Position numbers and translations under genes: made by a program. 10,505 bases of DNA. It comes from Candidatus Aerophobota bacterium. Its GTDB lineage: Bacteria; Aerophobota; Aerophobia; Aerophobales; B3-G15. How positions within the stretch are numbered: position 1 is the first letter of the stretch; every line of letters begins with the position of its first letter. The notes beneath the pieces were generated by a model, which did not search any database, was not told the DNA's origin, and saw only the letters and a list, made by a program, of their open reading frames with translations. The stretch is from the NCBI GenBank assembly GCA_030607715.1, contig JAUWJM010000050.1, forward strand, positions 1-10,505. The letters run 5' to 3'. Shown here in pieces: positions 1 through 5,693 of this stretch.

Positions 1-105
1 GAGAGTGTGCTTTCTAACTTTCTTTCCTTCTCGATATGATTCGGCAATACTGTAAGAAGTGTATTTCTTTTTTTTATAATAACGAGTGCCATAGACTAAG
101 TGCAT
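1..105 (-). CDS. Transposase N-terminus (IS1634-like DDE type), cut by window edge
   Basis: Only the first 35 codons are in the window, reading leftward from an ATG at 105-103 and open to base 1. The visible protein begins MHLVYGTRYY and continues with a short Lys-rich stretch, then SYSIAESYREGKKVRKHTL. A strand ending in a Ser-Tyr-Arg segment, then a 'GKVRQ'-like turn and a hydrophobic strand, is typical of the N-terminus of IS1634/IS4-like DDE transposases, which catalyse cut-and-paste transposition. The catalytic Asp-Asp-Glu residues would lie outside the window, so activity cannot be judged. The start is supported by an AAAAAAGG ribosome site (122-115) nine bases upstream and by a strong promoter at 135-162. 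The right end of the insertion sequence should lie just beyond that promoter, but I could not identify its terminal repeat. The family call rests on a short segment and is moderately sure. Confidence 0.5.
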   Translation of the reverse strand, partial: MHLVYGTRYYKKKKYTSYSIAESYREGKKVRKHTL

Positions 106-139
106 AATATGTAGCCTTTTTTGTTCAACTACATATTAT
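104..139 (-). repeat. Inverted repeat over transposase start and -10 box
   Basis: The 11-base arms 104-114 and 129-139 are perfectly complementary, around a 14-base loop (115-128). Read on the minus strand, the loop holds the ribosome site and the near arm covers the first two bases of the ATG. The far arm overlaps the -10 box. A transcript from the native promoter starts at about 128 and lacks the far arm, so it could not fold this way. A transcript entering from outside would carry both arms and could hide the start. It could also be a protein operator. Confidence 0.6.
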
Positions 140-162
140 ACACAAAAAGATTTATTTGTCAA
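135..162 (-). promoter_or_regulatory. Consensus sigma-70 promoter driving the transposase
   Basis: On the minus strand TTGACA (162-157) is followed by a 16-base spacer and TATAAT (140-135), a perfect match to both hexamers. The expected transcript start is near 128, about 23 bases before the transposase ATG. Such a perfect promoter is unusual for a transposase, whose expression is normally kept low. Confidence 0.8.
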
Positions 163-221
163 GGGAAAAAGTTAATTTTTGTTAAACTACAAAAGAGAAA
201 AAGTAAACTTTTAAATTTCGT

Positions 222-359
222 TTAACCCTTTATTAGTAAGGAGTTGAGCCAAAATCTGTAATATTTTTTTGCGGAATATGGGTTATAATAATTTCTTGCC
301 TCTTCCAATATTTTTTCTATTTCCTTGTCTTGATCCTCAGTTAAGGGTATTGACTTATT
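222..359 (-). pseudogene. Unidentified open-frame remnant, possible gene 3' end
   Basis: Between stop codons on the minus strand, 45 codons stay open and end at TAA (224-222), with no ATG or GTG near the front. The first half is protein-like: an acidic amphipathic helix, PLTEDQDKEIEKILEEARNY, then a Tyr/Lys/Phe-rich tail. Highly charged C-terminal helices like this occur in many families (corrinoid methyltransferases of the MttB type are one), but I cannot assign it. It may be the 3' end of a gene whose front was lost when the transposon or repeats arrived. It may also be a chance open frame, since 45 codons is not rare in AT-rich DNA. Confidence 0.2.
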
Positions 360-390
360 TTACGCATCAACTCATTCACGCATTCATCCT

Positions 391-416
391 GGTGTCTTCG
401 TGTCTTTGTGGCTCAG
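391..416. repeat. Fragment of dispersed intergenic repeat
   Basis: The 26 bases contain a run of GTGTCTTCG / TGTCTTTGTGG units. This resembles the 'CTTCGTGTCTTTGTGGT' type of intergenic repeat seen scattered through many unrelated bacterial and archaeal genomes. No coding frame crosses it. It lies between the remnant at 222-359 and the GPP34 stop codon. Together with the transposase leader it accounts for most of the 106-455 non-coding stretch; I see no other structure there. Confidence 0.45.
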
Positions 417-455
417 TAGTAACATATTTTTTTAGTTAAATCGTATGGGAGCTTA

Positions 456-1097
456 CTACATATACGGAGTACTCATAGCAATGGCTTGTATGATTGACTC
501 TATAACTTTGGAAACAGCTTGGCCTATAAGGTCCATTTTAGCAATTTGCTCTATTCGTTTGCGAACAACATTTATTTCCTTATCGCTAAAAATCTCATTG
601 GTGAGATAGCAAGCCTTAATTAAGCTAATCAATACGATGTCGTGAGGATCAGGAATCGTGTCACTGAAAATCACCTCGCGAAGACGTGTTTTTACTTCTT
701 TTTCTTCTTTTTTATCCTGCACCGGATAGCGCCTAAGGGAAAAAACCCACAAGATTTTCTGTTCCTTTTTCTTTAAGATTCATTTCTGTATTAGTCTGTT
801 TAATAATCTTTCTTCAATAGCTCTGCTATCATAACTAAGATTAACAATCCAATATCTGACTGCCTTATCTGTACTGGATTGGGCAATTTTTGTTAAAACT
901 TCATCGAGGATAGCATCTCCAGTAGGAGAGGTATCAACAACCATAAGGTTTTCCAGATCTGCATCGATCTTATTCCTGAGAGCTAAATCCATAAGAATAG
1001 CCCCTATCAAGCCATATTTAACAGAAGTTTTGTCAATAATAACACCTTTTTCATCATCCAGGGCCAATAACAACAATTCTTCGGCAAAACTAAGCAT
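456..1097 (-). pseudogene. GPP34 (GOLPH3/Vps74-like) family protein split by one in-frame TGA
   Basis: One minus-strand frame of 213 codons is interrupted by a single TGA at 782-780. Codons 1-105 carry the family N-terminus (FAEELLLLALDDEKG, a conserved Leu-rich helix, then VVDTSPTGDAILDEVL). Beyond the stop the same frame continues ILKKKEQKILWVFSLRRYPV and the C-terminal helical domain (PDPHDIVLISLIKACYL, ending at TAG 458-456). The whole, about 213 residues, is the normal family length. In relatives the position of the stop is usually Gly (as in 'RGIL'), so one GGA-to-TGA change would explain it. Eukaryotic members bind phosphatidylinositol-4-phosphate at Golgi membranes; the role of bacterial members is unclear. 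The start has an excellent AAGGAGG site six bases upstream, and a promoter lies at 1166-1193. A TTG at 752-750 with AAAGGA ten bases ahead could restart translation of a 98-residue C-terminal half. The gene could therefore be a fresh pseudogene, a split gene, a read-through gene or carry a sequencing error. Confidence 0.8.
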
Positions 1098-1165
1098 TGT
1101 TAGCCTCCTTCTTTTTTCATTAGCTTTCCTAAATAGCTATAGTGAGCTTAGCTTATTTTATTTAA

Positions 1166-1193
1166 AGTGTAGCTTGATTCAGTGTTTTGTCAA
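1166..1193 (-). promoter_or_regulatory. Putative sigma-70 promoter of the GPP34 gene
   Basis: On the minus strand TTGACA (1193-1188) is followed by a 16-base spacer and TACACT (1171-1166; four of six matches to TATAAT). It lies between the tatD stop and the GPP34 ATG, giving a leader of about 60 bases that contains several AGCTA repeats. It suggests the GPP34 gene is transcribed separately from tatD rather than only by read-through. Confidence 0.5.
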
Positions 1194-1230
1194 GTTTATA
1201 TGGGAAATTGGACTCTCTTTATCCGGTGAC

Positions 1231-1995
1231 TCAGATTGCTAAATCCAGGTTAAATAGTTTTTTGGCATTCTGGGAGGTAATTTGGCTTAGATTATTCTCT
1301 GAAATCCCTTTTAAAAAGGATATCTTCTGGATAACGTATTTCACAAAGGCAGGTTGATTTCTTTTTCCTCTCATCGGCTGTGGCGCTAAGTAAGGAGAAT
1401 CGGTTTCCACAACTAATCTTTCCAGAGGAACCGAACTTGCTATTTCATCCAATTTTGAAGATTTGGGAAAGGTGAGTGTTCCTGCTAAAGAGATATACAA
1501 ACCCATATCCAAGCAAATTTTCATATCCTTTTTTGTTCCTGAAAAACAATGCATCACTCCTTGATGAATTTCCTGTTGTTTAAGAATTTTTAAGGTATCT
1601 TTCATTGCTTCTCTACTGTGAATAATTACCGGTAATTTTTTTTGCCTGGCTAATGTAAGTTGGTATTGAAAAACTTCTTTTTGAATTTCTCGAGGTGAGT
1701 TTTCGTAGTGATAATCCAGGCCTATCTCCCCCAGGGCAACAATTTTATTATGGGTTAACATTTGGTAAAGTTTTGCCTGCAATTTTTTGAGCGCAACTGC
1801 ATGGTGAGGATGTATTCCCACAGCTCCATAAATAAAATCATATTTCTCAAGCAGCCGATAAAATACATCAAGCTCCTCAAAATCAGAGCAAACACAGATA
1901 ATCCCCGATATTCCTTCTTGTAGTGCATTTTTGATAACCTGATCTCTATCTAAATTAAAACGAGAATCTGCTAAATGAGCGTGAGTATCAAACAT
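1231..1995 (-). CDS. tatD: TatD family metal-dependent hydrolase (DNase)
   Basis: This 254-residue protein has the normal length for the TatD family, TIM-barrel metal enzymes of the amidohydrolase superfamily with 3'-5' exonuclease or DNase activity in characterised members. The metal ligands are all visible in order: H5 and H7 in DTHAHL, E90 in GEIGLDYH, H126 in IIHSREA, H149 in MHCFSG and D199 in ETDSPYLAP. The RGKRNQP segment after the Asp is also characteristic. It is cytosolic, with no signal peptide. The ATG at 1995 is preceded by AGAAGG six bases upstream, and the family motif begins at residue 3, which fixes the start. It ends in TGA. A possible small ORF ends just 2 bases upstream, and the promoter at 2162-2188 probably serves both. 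Its exact substrate in this organism cannot be read from sequence. Confidence 0.93.
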   Translation of the reverse strand: MFDTHAHLADSRFNLDRDQVIKNALQEGISGIICVCSDFEELDVFYRLLEKYDFIYGAVGIHPHHAVALKKLQAKLYQMLTHNKIVALGEIGLDYHYENSPREIQKEVFQYQLTLARQKKLPVIIHSREAMKDTLKILKQQEIHQGVMHCFSGTKKDMKICLDMGLYISLAGTLTFPKSSKLDEIASSVPLERLVVETDSPYLAPQPMRGKRNQPAFVKYVIQKISFLKGISENNLSQITSQNAKKLFNLDLAI

Positions 1996-1997
1996 TA

Positions 1998-2117
1998 TTA
2001 ACCTTCTTCTCGATTGATTCTTTTAAACCGAAGGAACTTACCCGGGGCTTCTTCTAAGAAAAGTTGATAGGGAAATCTTAAATCCTGATAAGGGAAAAGG
2101 AGCCATCGTAGCCCCAT
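1998..2117 (-). CDS. Possible 39-residue ORF upstream of tatD
   Basis: An ATG at 2117-2115 opens a frame of 39 codons starting MGLRWLLFPYQDLRFPYQLF and ending RFKRINREEG, with TAA at 2000-1998, two bases before the tatD start. The frame is open 12 or more codons further upstream but has no standard start there. The composition, rich in Leu/Phe/Tyr then basic, looks more protein-like than random. However, no good ribosome site lies close to the ATG (a GAGG is about 17 bases away). The tight junction with tatD would suit translational coupling. I do not recognise a family. It could be a genuine small gene, the tail of a degraded gene, or leader sequence with no product. Confidence 0.3.
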   Translation of the reverse strand: MGLRWLLFPYQDLRFPYQLFLEEAPGKFLRFKRINREEG

Positions 2118-2161
2118 TTTAACAATTTCTTCATCCTCTTGATTTGTATCTACTATTTTAA

Positions 2162-2188
2162 TTTATAAAAACAAATCTCTATTGTCAA
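2162..2188 (-). promoter_or_regulatory. Putative promoter for tatD and the small ORF
   Basis: On the minus strand TTGACA (2188-2183) is followed by a 15-base spacer and TATAAA (2167-2162). An alternative -10 with 17-base spacing is TAAATT. It diverges from the lysS promoter at 2227-2254, with only 38 bases between the two -35 boxes, so one regulator could affect both directions. Confidence 0.5.
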
Positions 2189-2226
2189 CTCGCAAGCTCC
2201 AGTTTCAGGAAAATTTTAGAATAATA

Positions 2227-2254
2227 TTGACATTGCAAAGGGTTTATATAGAAT
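2227..2254 (+). promoter_or_regulatory. Putative promoter of the lysS-ilv-dprA-topA run
   Basis: TTGACA (2227-2232), a 16-base spacer and TAGAAT (2249-2254; five of six matches). The predicted transcript start, near 2261, leaves a leader of only about 16 bases before the lysS ATG. That leaves no room for a T-box, riboswitch or peptide attenuator. It is the only convincing promoter I see ahead of the whole plus-strand gene run. Confidence 0.65.
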
Positions 2255-2276
2255 AGGTTAAAAAAGGGTTAGTTTA

Positions 2277-3722
2277 ATGGGATCACCAGAAGAAAAGCTA
2301 ATGAAGGAAAGAAAAGACAAACTTATTGATTGGATAGATAGGGTAGAAAATCCTTATTGGACAAGATTTTACCCCAAAGATTATGTCCAGGGTATAAGGG
2401 ATAACTTTGGAAATATAAAAACTGAGGAAAAAACTCAGAATAAAGTAATCTTAGGAGGAAGGATTGTTGGACAAAGGGGTCACGGGAAAGCCTCTTTTTT
2501 TGACTTAAAAGATGCTACCGGTAAAATACAACTCTATGCTCGATCTGATACTTTAGGAGAAAAATATCCTTTGTTATCAAAAATAGATGTAGGAGATATT
2601 GTGGGAGTAGAGGGAAAAGTATTTAAAACTCGCACTGGAGAGTTAACTGTTGATATCTATAACATTTTACTTTTATCTAAATCTTTGCATACTCTTCCTG
2701 AAAAGTGGCATGGCCTGCAGGATATAGAGATTCGTTATCGAAAACGTTGGCTTGATCTGTTAGTTAATCCAGAAGTGAAACAGATTTTTTTAAAGAGAAA
2801 AACTATAATCCAGGCTATAAGAAATTTTTTAGATAAAAGAGGATTTTTAGAAGTAGAAACTCCCTTAATGCAGCCAGTTCCAGGAGGAGCAACAGCCCGA
2901 CCTTTTAAAACCTATCATAATACTCTTGGAAAGAATTTTTACCTGAGAATTGCACCCGAGCTTTATCTAAAGAAATTGGTGGTGGGTGGTCTGGAAAAGG
3001 TATACGAGCTTAATAAAAATTTTCGGAATGAGGGGATAGATAGATTTCATAACCCTGAGTTTACTATGCTGGAGGTTTATTCTGCTTATTATACCTATAA
3101 AGAAATGATGGAACTTACCCAGGAGCTTGTCTGTGAGGTAGCAAGAAAGGTTAACAGCACTCTTGAGATTTCCTATCAGGGGAAGGATATAGATCTTTCC
3201 CCTCCCTGGAAGAGGATAAGTTTTCAAGAAGTTTTAAGAGAAGTGGGAGGTATTAAGCTGAACTTTAAAGATGAAGAAGAGGTTAAAGCAGTTTCTCTTA
3301 AAGAGGGTTTAACAGTAGAAGGATTAACCAAAGCTCAACTTTTAGAGCATCTTTTAGACAAGAAAGTGGTTCCAGAGTTAATTCAGCCTATTTTTATTTT
3401 TGATTACCCCGAGGAAACAGCCCCCCTGGCTAAAAAAAGAAAGGATGACCCCTCTCTGGTGGAGAGATTTGAGGTATTTATGGGAGGGCAGGAATTGGGA
3501 AATGCTTATTCAGAGCTAAATGATCCGATTGAACAGAGAAAAAGGTTGGTAAGTTCTTCAAAGAAAGAATTTCTGGATGAGGATTTTCTGGAAGCGCTGG
3601 AATACGGAATGCCTCCTACAGCAGGCTTGGGAATAGGAATAGATAGGTTAGTTATGCTACTTACCAATTCTGCCTCTATTCGGGATGTTATTCTTTTTCC
3701 TCAGATGAGACCTAAATTTTAA
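2277..3722 (+). CDS. lysS: Lysyl-tRNA synthetase, class II
   Basis: It charges tRNA-Lys with lysine using ATP in the cytosol. The 481 residues match the usual bacterial length. An N-terminal OB-fold anticodon-binding domain (about 55-135: ILGGRIVGQRGHGKASFFDL...) is followed by the class II catalytic core. Motif 1 lies around 176-205 (FLEVETPLMQPVPGGATARPF). Motif 2 is at 249-266 (FRNEGIDRFHNPEFTMLE), and motif 3 is at about 450-463 (GLGIGIDRLVMLLT). The lysine-site region EVFMGGQELGNAYSELNDP (399-417) separates it from AspRS and AsnRS. The ATG at 2277 has AAAGGG about nine bases upstream. A second ATG at 2301 would also leave the OB-fold intact, so the exact start is not certain. It is the first gene of the run and lies 15 bases before ilvE, an unusual pairing of a tRNA synthetase with branched-chain amino acid genes. 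Confidence 0.97.
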   Translation: MGSPEEKLMKERKDKLIDWIDRVENPYWTRFYPKDYVQGIRDNFGNIKTEEKTQNKVILGGRIVGQRGHGKASFFDLKDATGKIQLYARSDTLGEKYPLLSKIDVGDIVGVEGKVFKTRTGELTVDIYNILLLSKSLHTLPEKWHGLQDIEIRYRKRWLDLLVNPEVKQIFLKRKTIIQAIRNFLDKRGFLEVETPLMQPVPGGATARPFKTYHNTLGKNFYLRIAPELYLKKLVVGGLEKVYELNKNFRNEGIDRFHNPEFTMLEVYSAYYTYKEMMELTQELVCEVARKVNSTLEISYQGKDIDLSPPWKRISFQEVLREVGGIKLNFKDEEEVKAVSLKEGLTVEGLTKAQLLEHLLDKKVVPELIQPIFIFDYPEETAPLAKKRKDDPSLVERFEVFMGGQELGNAYSELNDPIEQRKRLVSSSKKEFLDEDFLEALEYGMPPTAGLGIGIDRLVMLLTNSASIRDVILFPQMRPKF

Positions 3723-3737
3723 CCAGAGGAGCAAAAA

Positions 3738-4613
3738 ATGGAGCAATGGATATATTTAAATGGAGAGTATTTTCCCCGGGAGAAAGCTAAAATCTCAGTT
3801 TTTGATCATGGATTTCTGTATGGAGATGGTGTCTTTGAAGGGATAAGAGCTTATGAGGGAAAAGTATTTAAGTTAAGAGAGCACCTGGAAAGACTGTTTG
3901 ATTCGGCTAAGGCTATTAGTTTGAGGATACCTCTTTCTCAAGAGAAGCTCCAGGGAAAAGTTTTAGAGACTTTGAGAAAAAATAAACTTAAAAATGCCTA
4001 TATTCGTTTAGTAGTTTCTCGAGGAGAAGGTGACCTGGGCCTTGATCCTCGAAAATGTCCTCATCCTCAGGTTATTATCATTGCTGATAGAATAAGTATA
4101 TATCCAGAGGAGTTCTATGAAAAGGGTTTGGAAGTAATAGTTGCTTACACCAAGAGAAACATCCCTTTAGCCTTAGATGTTAAAATTAAATCTTTAAACT
4201 ACCTTAATAATATATTAGCTAAGTTAGAGGCGAATTTAAGAGAAGTTCCTGAGGCTATTATGCTTAATCAGGATGGTTATGTCACTGAGTGCACAGGGGA
4301 TAACATATTTATGGTAAAGAAAAGGGAACTAATAACACCTCCCAGTTGGATGGAAATTCTTAAAGGGATAACTCGAGATGCAGTTATTGATTTAGCTAAG
4401 AAGGAAAGAATAACAGTCAGGGAGGAGCCTTTTACTTTATTTTCTCTTTATACAAGCGATGAGTGTTTTCTTTCAGGGACAGCAGCTGAGATAATACCGG
4501 TAACTAAAATTGATGGAAGGGTTATTGGCAAAGGTAAGACAGGCGAGGTCACCAAGCTCCTTATAAAAAAGTTTAGACAGTTAACCAGGACTGAAGGAGT
4601 TCCCATTTATTGA
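3738..4613 (+). CDS. ilvE: Branched-chain amino acid aminotransferase (class IV)
   Basis: A PLP-dependent class IV transaminase of 291 residues. It transfers an amino group from glutamate to the 2-oxo acids of valine, leucine and isoleucine, the last step of the pathway, and works reversibly. The N-terminal motif VFDHGFLYGDGVFEGIRAY (21-39) is typical. K151 in KIKSLNYLNN is the expected PLP Schiff-base lysine. E184 in YVTECTGDNIF and SGTAAEI (246-252) contact the cofactor. D-amino-acid transaminase and aminodeoxychorismate lyase share this fold. The adjacent ilvC and ilvN favour the branched-chain role, but substrate specificity is inferred from context. The ATG at 3738 follows GAGGAG with six bases of spacing, 15 bases after the lysS stop. 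It ends in TGA at the family-normal position, followed by a palindromic element before ilvC. Confidence 0.9.
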   Translation: MEQWIYLNGEYFPREKAKISVFDHGFLYGDGVFEGIRAYEGKVFKLREHLERLFDSAKAISLRIPLSQEKLQGKVLETLRKNKLKNAYIRLVVSRGEGDLGLDPRKCPHPQVIIIADRISIYPEEFYEKGLEVIVAYTKRNIPLALDVKIKSLNYLNNILAKLEANLREVPEAIMLNQDGYVTECTGDNIFMVKKRELITPPSWMEILKGITRDAVIDLAKKERITVREEPFTLFSLYTSDECFLSGTAAEIIPVTKIDGRVIGKGKTGEVTKLLIKKFRQLTRTEGVPIY

Positions 4614-4623
4614 GGCAATGGCA

Positions 4624-4651
4624 GTAGGGGCGTTCAATTGAACGCCCCTAC
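4624..4651. repeat. 28-base perfect palindrome between ilvE and ilvC
   Basis: Each half is GTAGGGGCGTTCAA and its exact reverse complement, with no loop bases, so RNA or single-stranded DNA would form a long GC-capped hairpin. The GTAGGGGCG...CGCCCCTAC ends resemble a class of short palindromic intergenic elements found in many bacterial genomes. AATGG occurs on both sides (4617-4621 and 4652-4656), possibly a target duplication. No U-tract follows, so it is not a standard intrinsic terminator. It may modulate or process the mRNA between ilvE and ilvC. It is far more GC-rich than its surroundings. Confidence 0.85.
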
Positions 4652-4682
4652 AATGGTCAATTACTAAAATCAGGAGGGAGAA

Positions 4683-5681
4683 ATGGCTAAGATTTACTAT
4701 GAAGAAGATGCGGATATTAGTTTGCTCAAGGAAAAAACTATTGGGGTAATTGGTTATGGCAATCAGGGACATGCTCAAGCTCAAAATTTAAGAGACAGTG
4801 GCCTGAAGGTAGAAATAGGAGAGCTCAAAGCAACTGCAGGATGGCAGAAGGCTAAGGAAGCAGGTTTTGAGGTGAGTGAGACCGAGAAAATAGCTCAAGA
4901 AGCTGATATTTTACAGATTCTTATTCCCGATGAGTATCAGGCGCAAATGTATAAAAGTGATATTGCTCCTTATTTAAAAGAAGGGAAAGCCCTGTGTTTT
5001 TCTCATGGTTTTAATATTCACTTTAATCAGATAGTTCCTCCAGAATATGTGGATGTTTTTATGATTGCTCCAAAAGGTCCAGGAACTCTGGTAAGAACAC
5101 TGTTTATCCAGGGAGGGGGAGTTCCCTGCCTAATTGCTGTTCACCAGGATACTACAGGCCTGGCTAAAAAATTAGCCTTAGCTTATGCTAAGGGAATTGG
5201 AGGAACCAGAGCTGGAGTGATAGAGACAAGTTTTGCTGAAGAGACAGAGACAGATCTTTTTGGAGAACAAACAGTTCTATGTGGAGGAGTTACTTCTTTA
5301 ATTAAAGCTGGTTTTGAAACTTTAATAGAGGCAGGTTATCAACCAGAAATGGCTTACTTTGAGTGTTGTCATGAATTAAAGCTAATTGTCGACTTAATAT
5401 ATAGAGGGGGATTTTCTGGGATGAGAAAAGCTGTCAGCAATACGGCTGAATATGGAGATATTACTCGTGGGCCTCGAGTGATAAATTCAAGCGTAAAGGC
5501 TGAAATGAAAAAAATTTTGGAGGAGATTCAATCAGGTGAATTTGCTCGGGAATGGATTTTAGAGAACAGTGCTCATCGTCCTGTTTTCAATGCCTTAGCC
5601 AAAAAGGGCAGGGAACATTTAATTGAAAAGGTGGGCTCCCAATTAAGGGGAATGATGAAATGGATTAAGGACAAAGATTAA
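4683..5681 (+). CDS. ilvC: Ketol-acid reductoisomerase, class I
   Basis: It isomerises and reduces acetolactate or acetohydroxybutyrate to the dihydroxy acids of valine/leucine and isoleucine synthesis, using Mg2+ and a nicotinamide cofactor. The 332 residues fit the short class I form. A Rossmann domain (about 1-180) has [14 protein letters not shown] (21-34). The helical C-terminal knot domain carries the metal ligands D191 and E195 in [10 protein letters not shown], and E227 and E231 in YFECCHELK. Other expected active-site residues are H108 (SHGFN), K131 (APKGPG) and the serine of VSNTAEYGD (251-259). The cofactor loop at 46-54 reads GELKATAGW instead of the usual G-L-R-x-G-S-x-S-W, so the Arg and Ser residues that hold the NADPH phosphate are absent and a Glu is present. 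This suggests NADH use. The ATG follows GGAGGGAG closely. The 3' end, including the stop, lies in a 13-base tandem duplication. Confidence 0.96.
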   Translation: MAKIYYEEDADISLLKEKTIGVIGYGNQGHAQAQNLRDSGLKVEIGELKATAGWQKAKEAGFEVSETEKIAQEADILQILIPDEYQAQMYKSDIAPYLKEGKALCFSHGFNIHFNQIVPPEYVDVFMIAPKGPGTLVRTLFIQGGGVPCLIAVHQDTTGLAKKLALAYAKGIGGTRAGVIETSFAEETETDLFGEQTVLCGGVTSLIKAGFETLIEAGYQPEMAYFECCHELKLIVDLIYRGGFSGMRKAVSNTAEYGDITRGPRVINSSVKAEMKKILEEIQSGEFAREWILENSAHRPVFNALAKKGREHLIEKVGSQLRGMMKWIKDKD

Positions 5682-5693
5682 GGACAAAGATTA
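5664..5693 (+). repeat. 13-base tandem duplication at the ilvC-ilvN junction
   Basis: ATTAAGGACAAAG occurs at 5664-5676 and again at 5677-5689, followed by a partial third copy (ATTAA, whose last base is the A of the ilvN ATG). The first copy encodes the end of IlvC (IKDKD). The second holds the ilvC TAA (5679-5681) and the AAGGA that serves as ribosome site for ilvN, nine bases before its ATG. A slippage event here appears to have created the present spacing between the genes. Confidence 0.9.

Noticed and set aside
181..226. GTTAAAC/GTTTAAC inverted repeat as the end of the insertion sequence
   Set aside because: Only seven bases match in an AT-rich stretch. The pairing is internal to one side of the element, and the other end is outside the window, so it cannot be tested.
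780..782. TGA read as glycine by an alternative genetic code
   Set aside because: Some candidate bacteria recode TGA to Gly, and Gly is expected here. However, none of the Gly-rich genes in the window (lysS, ilvE, ilvC, ilvN, ndk, dprA, topA) has an internal TGA, and tatD and ilvE end in TGA at normal C-terminal positions.
740..782. Selenocysteine at the GPP34 TGA
   Set aside because: The sequence just after the TGA is A-rich with no visible stem-loop of the bacterial SECIS type, and the family has Gly, not Cys, at this place.
1030..1242. Plus-strand frame of 70 codons
   Set aside because: It is antisense to the GPP34 N-terminus and its leader, its composition is low-complexity Ser/Leu, and it has no supporting ribosome site or family.
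2967..3227. Minus-strand frame of 86 codons inside lysS
   Set aside because: It is antisense to the lysS catalytic core, including motif 2, with no independent coding evidence.
4624..4670. Intrinsic terminator between ilvE and ilvC
   Set aside because: The hairpin is strong but is followed by a mixed sequence with no run of T, and ilvC lacks its own evident promoter.
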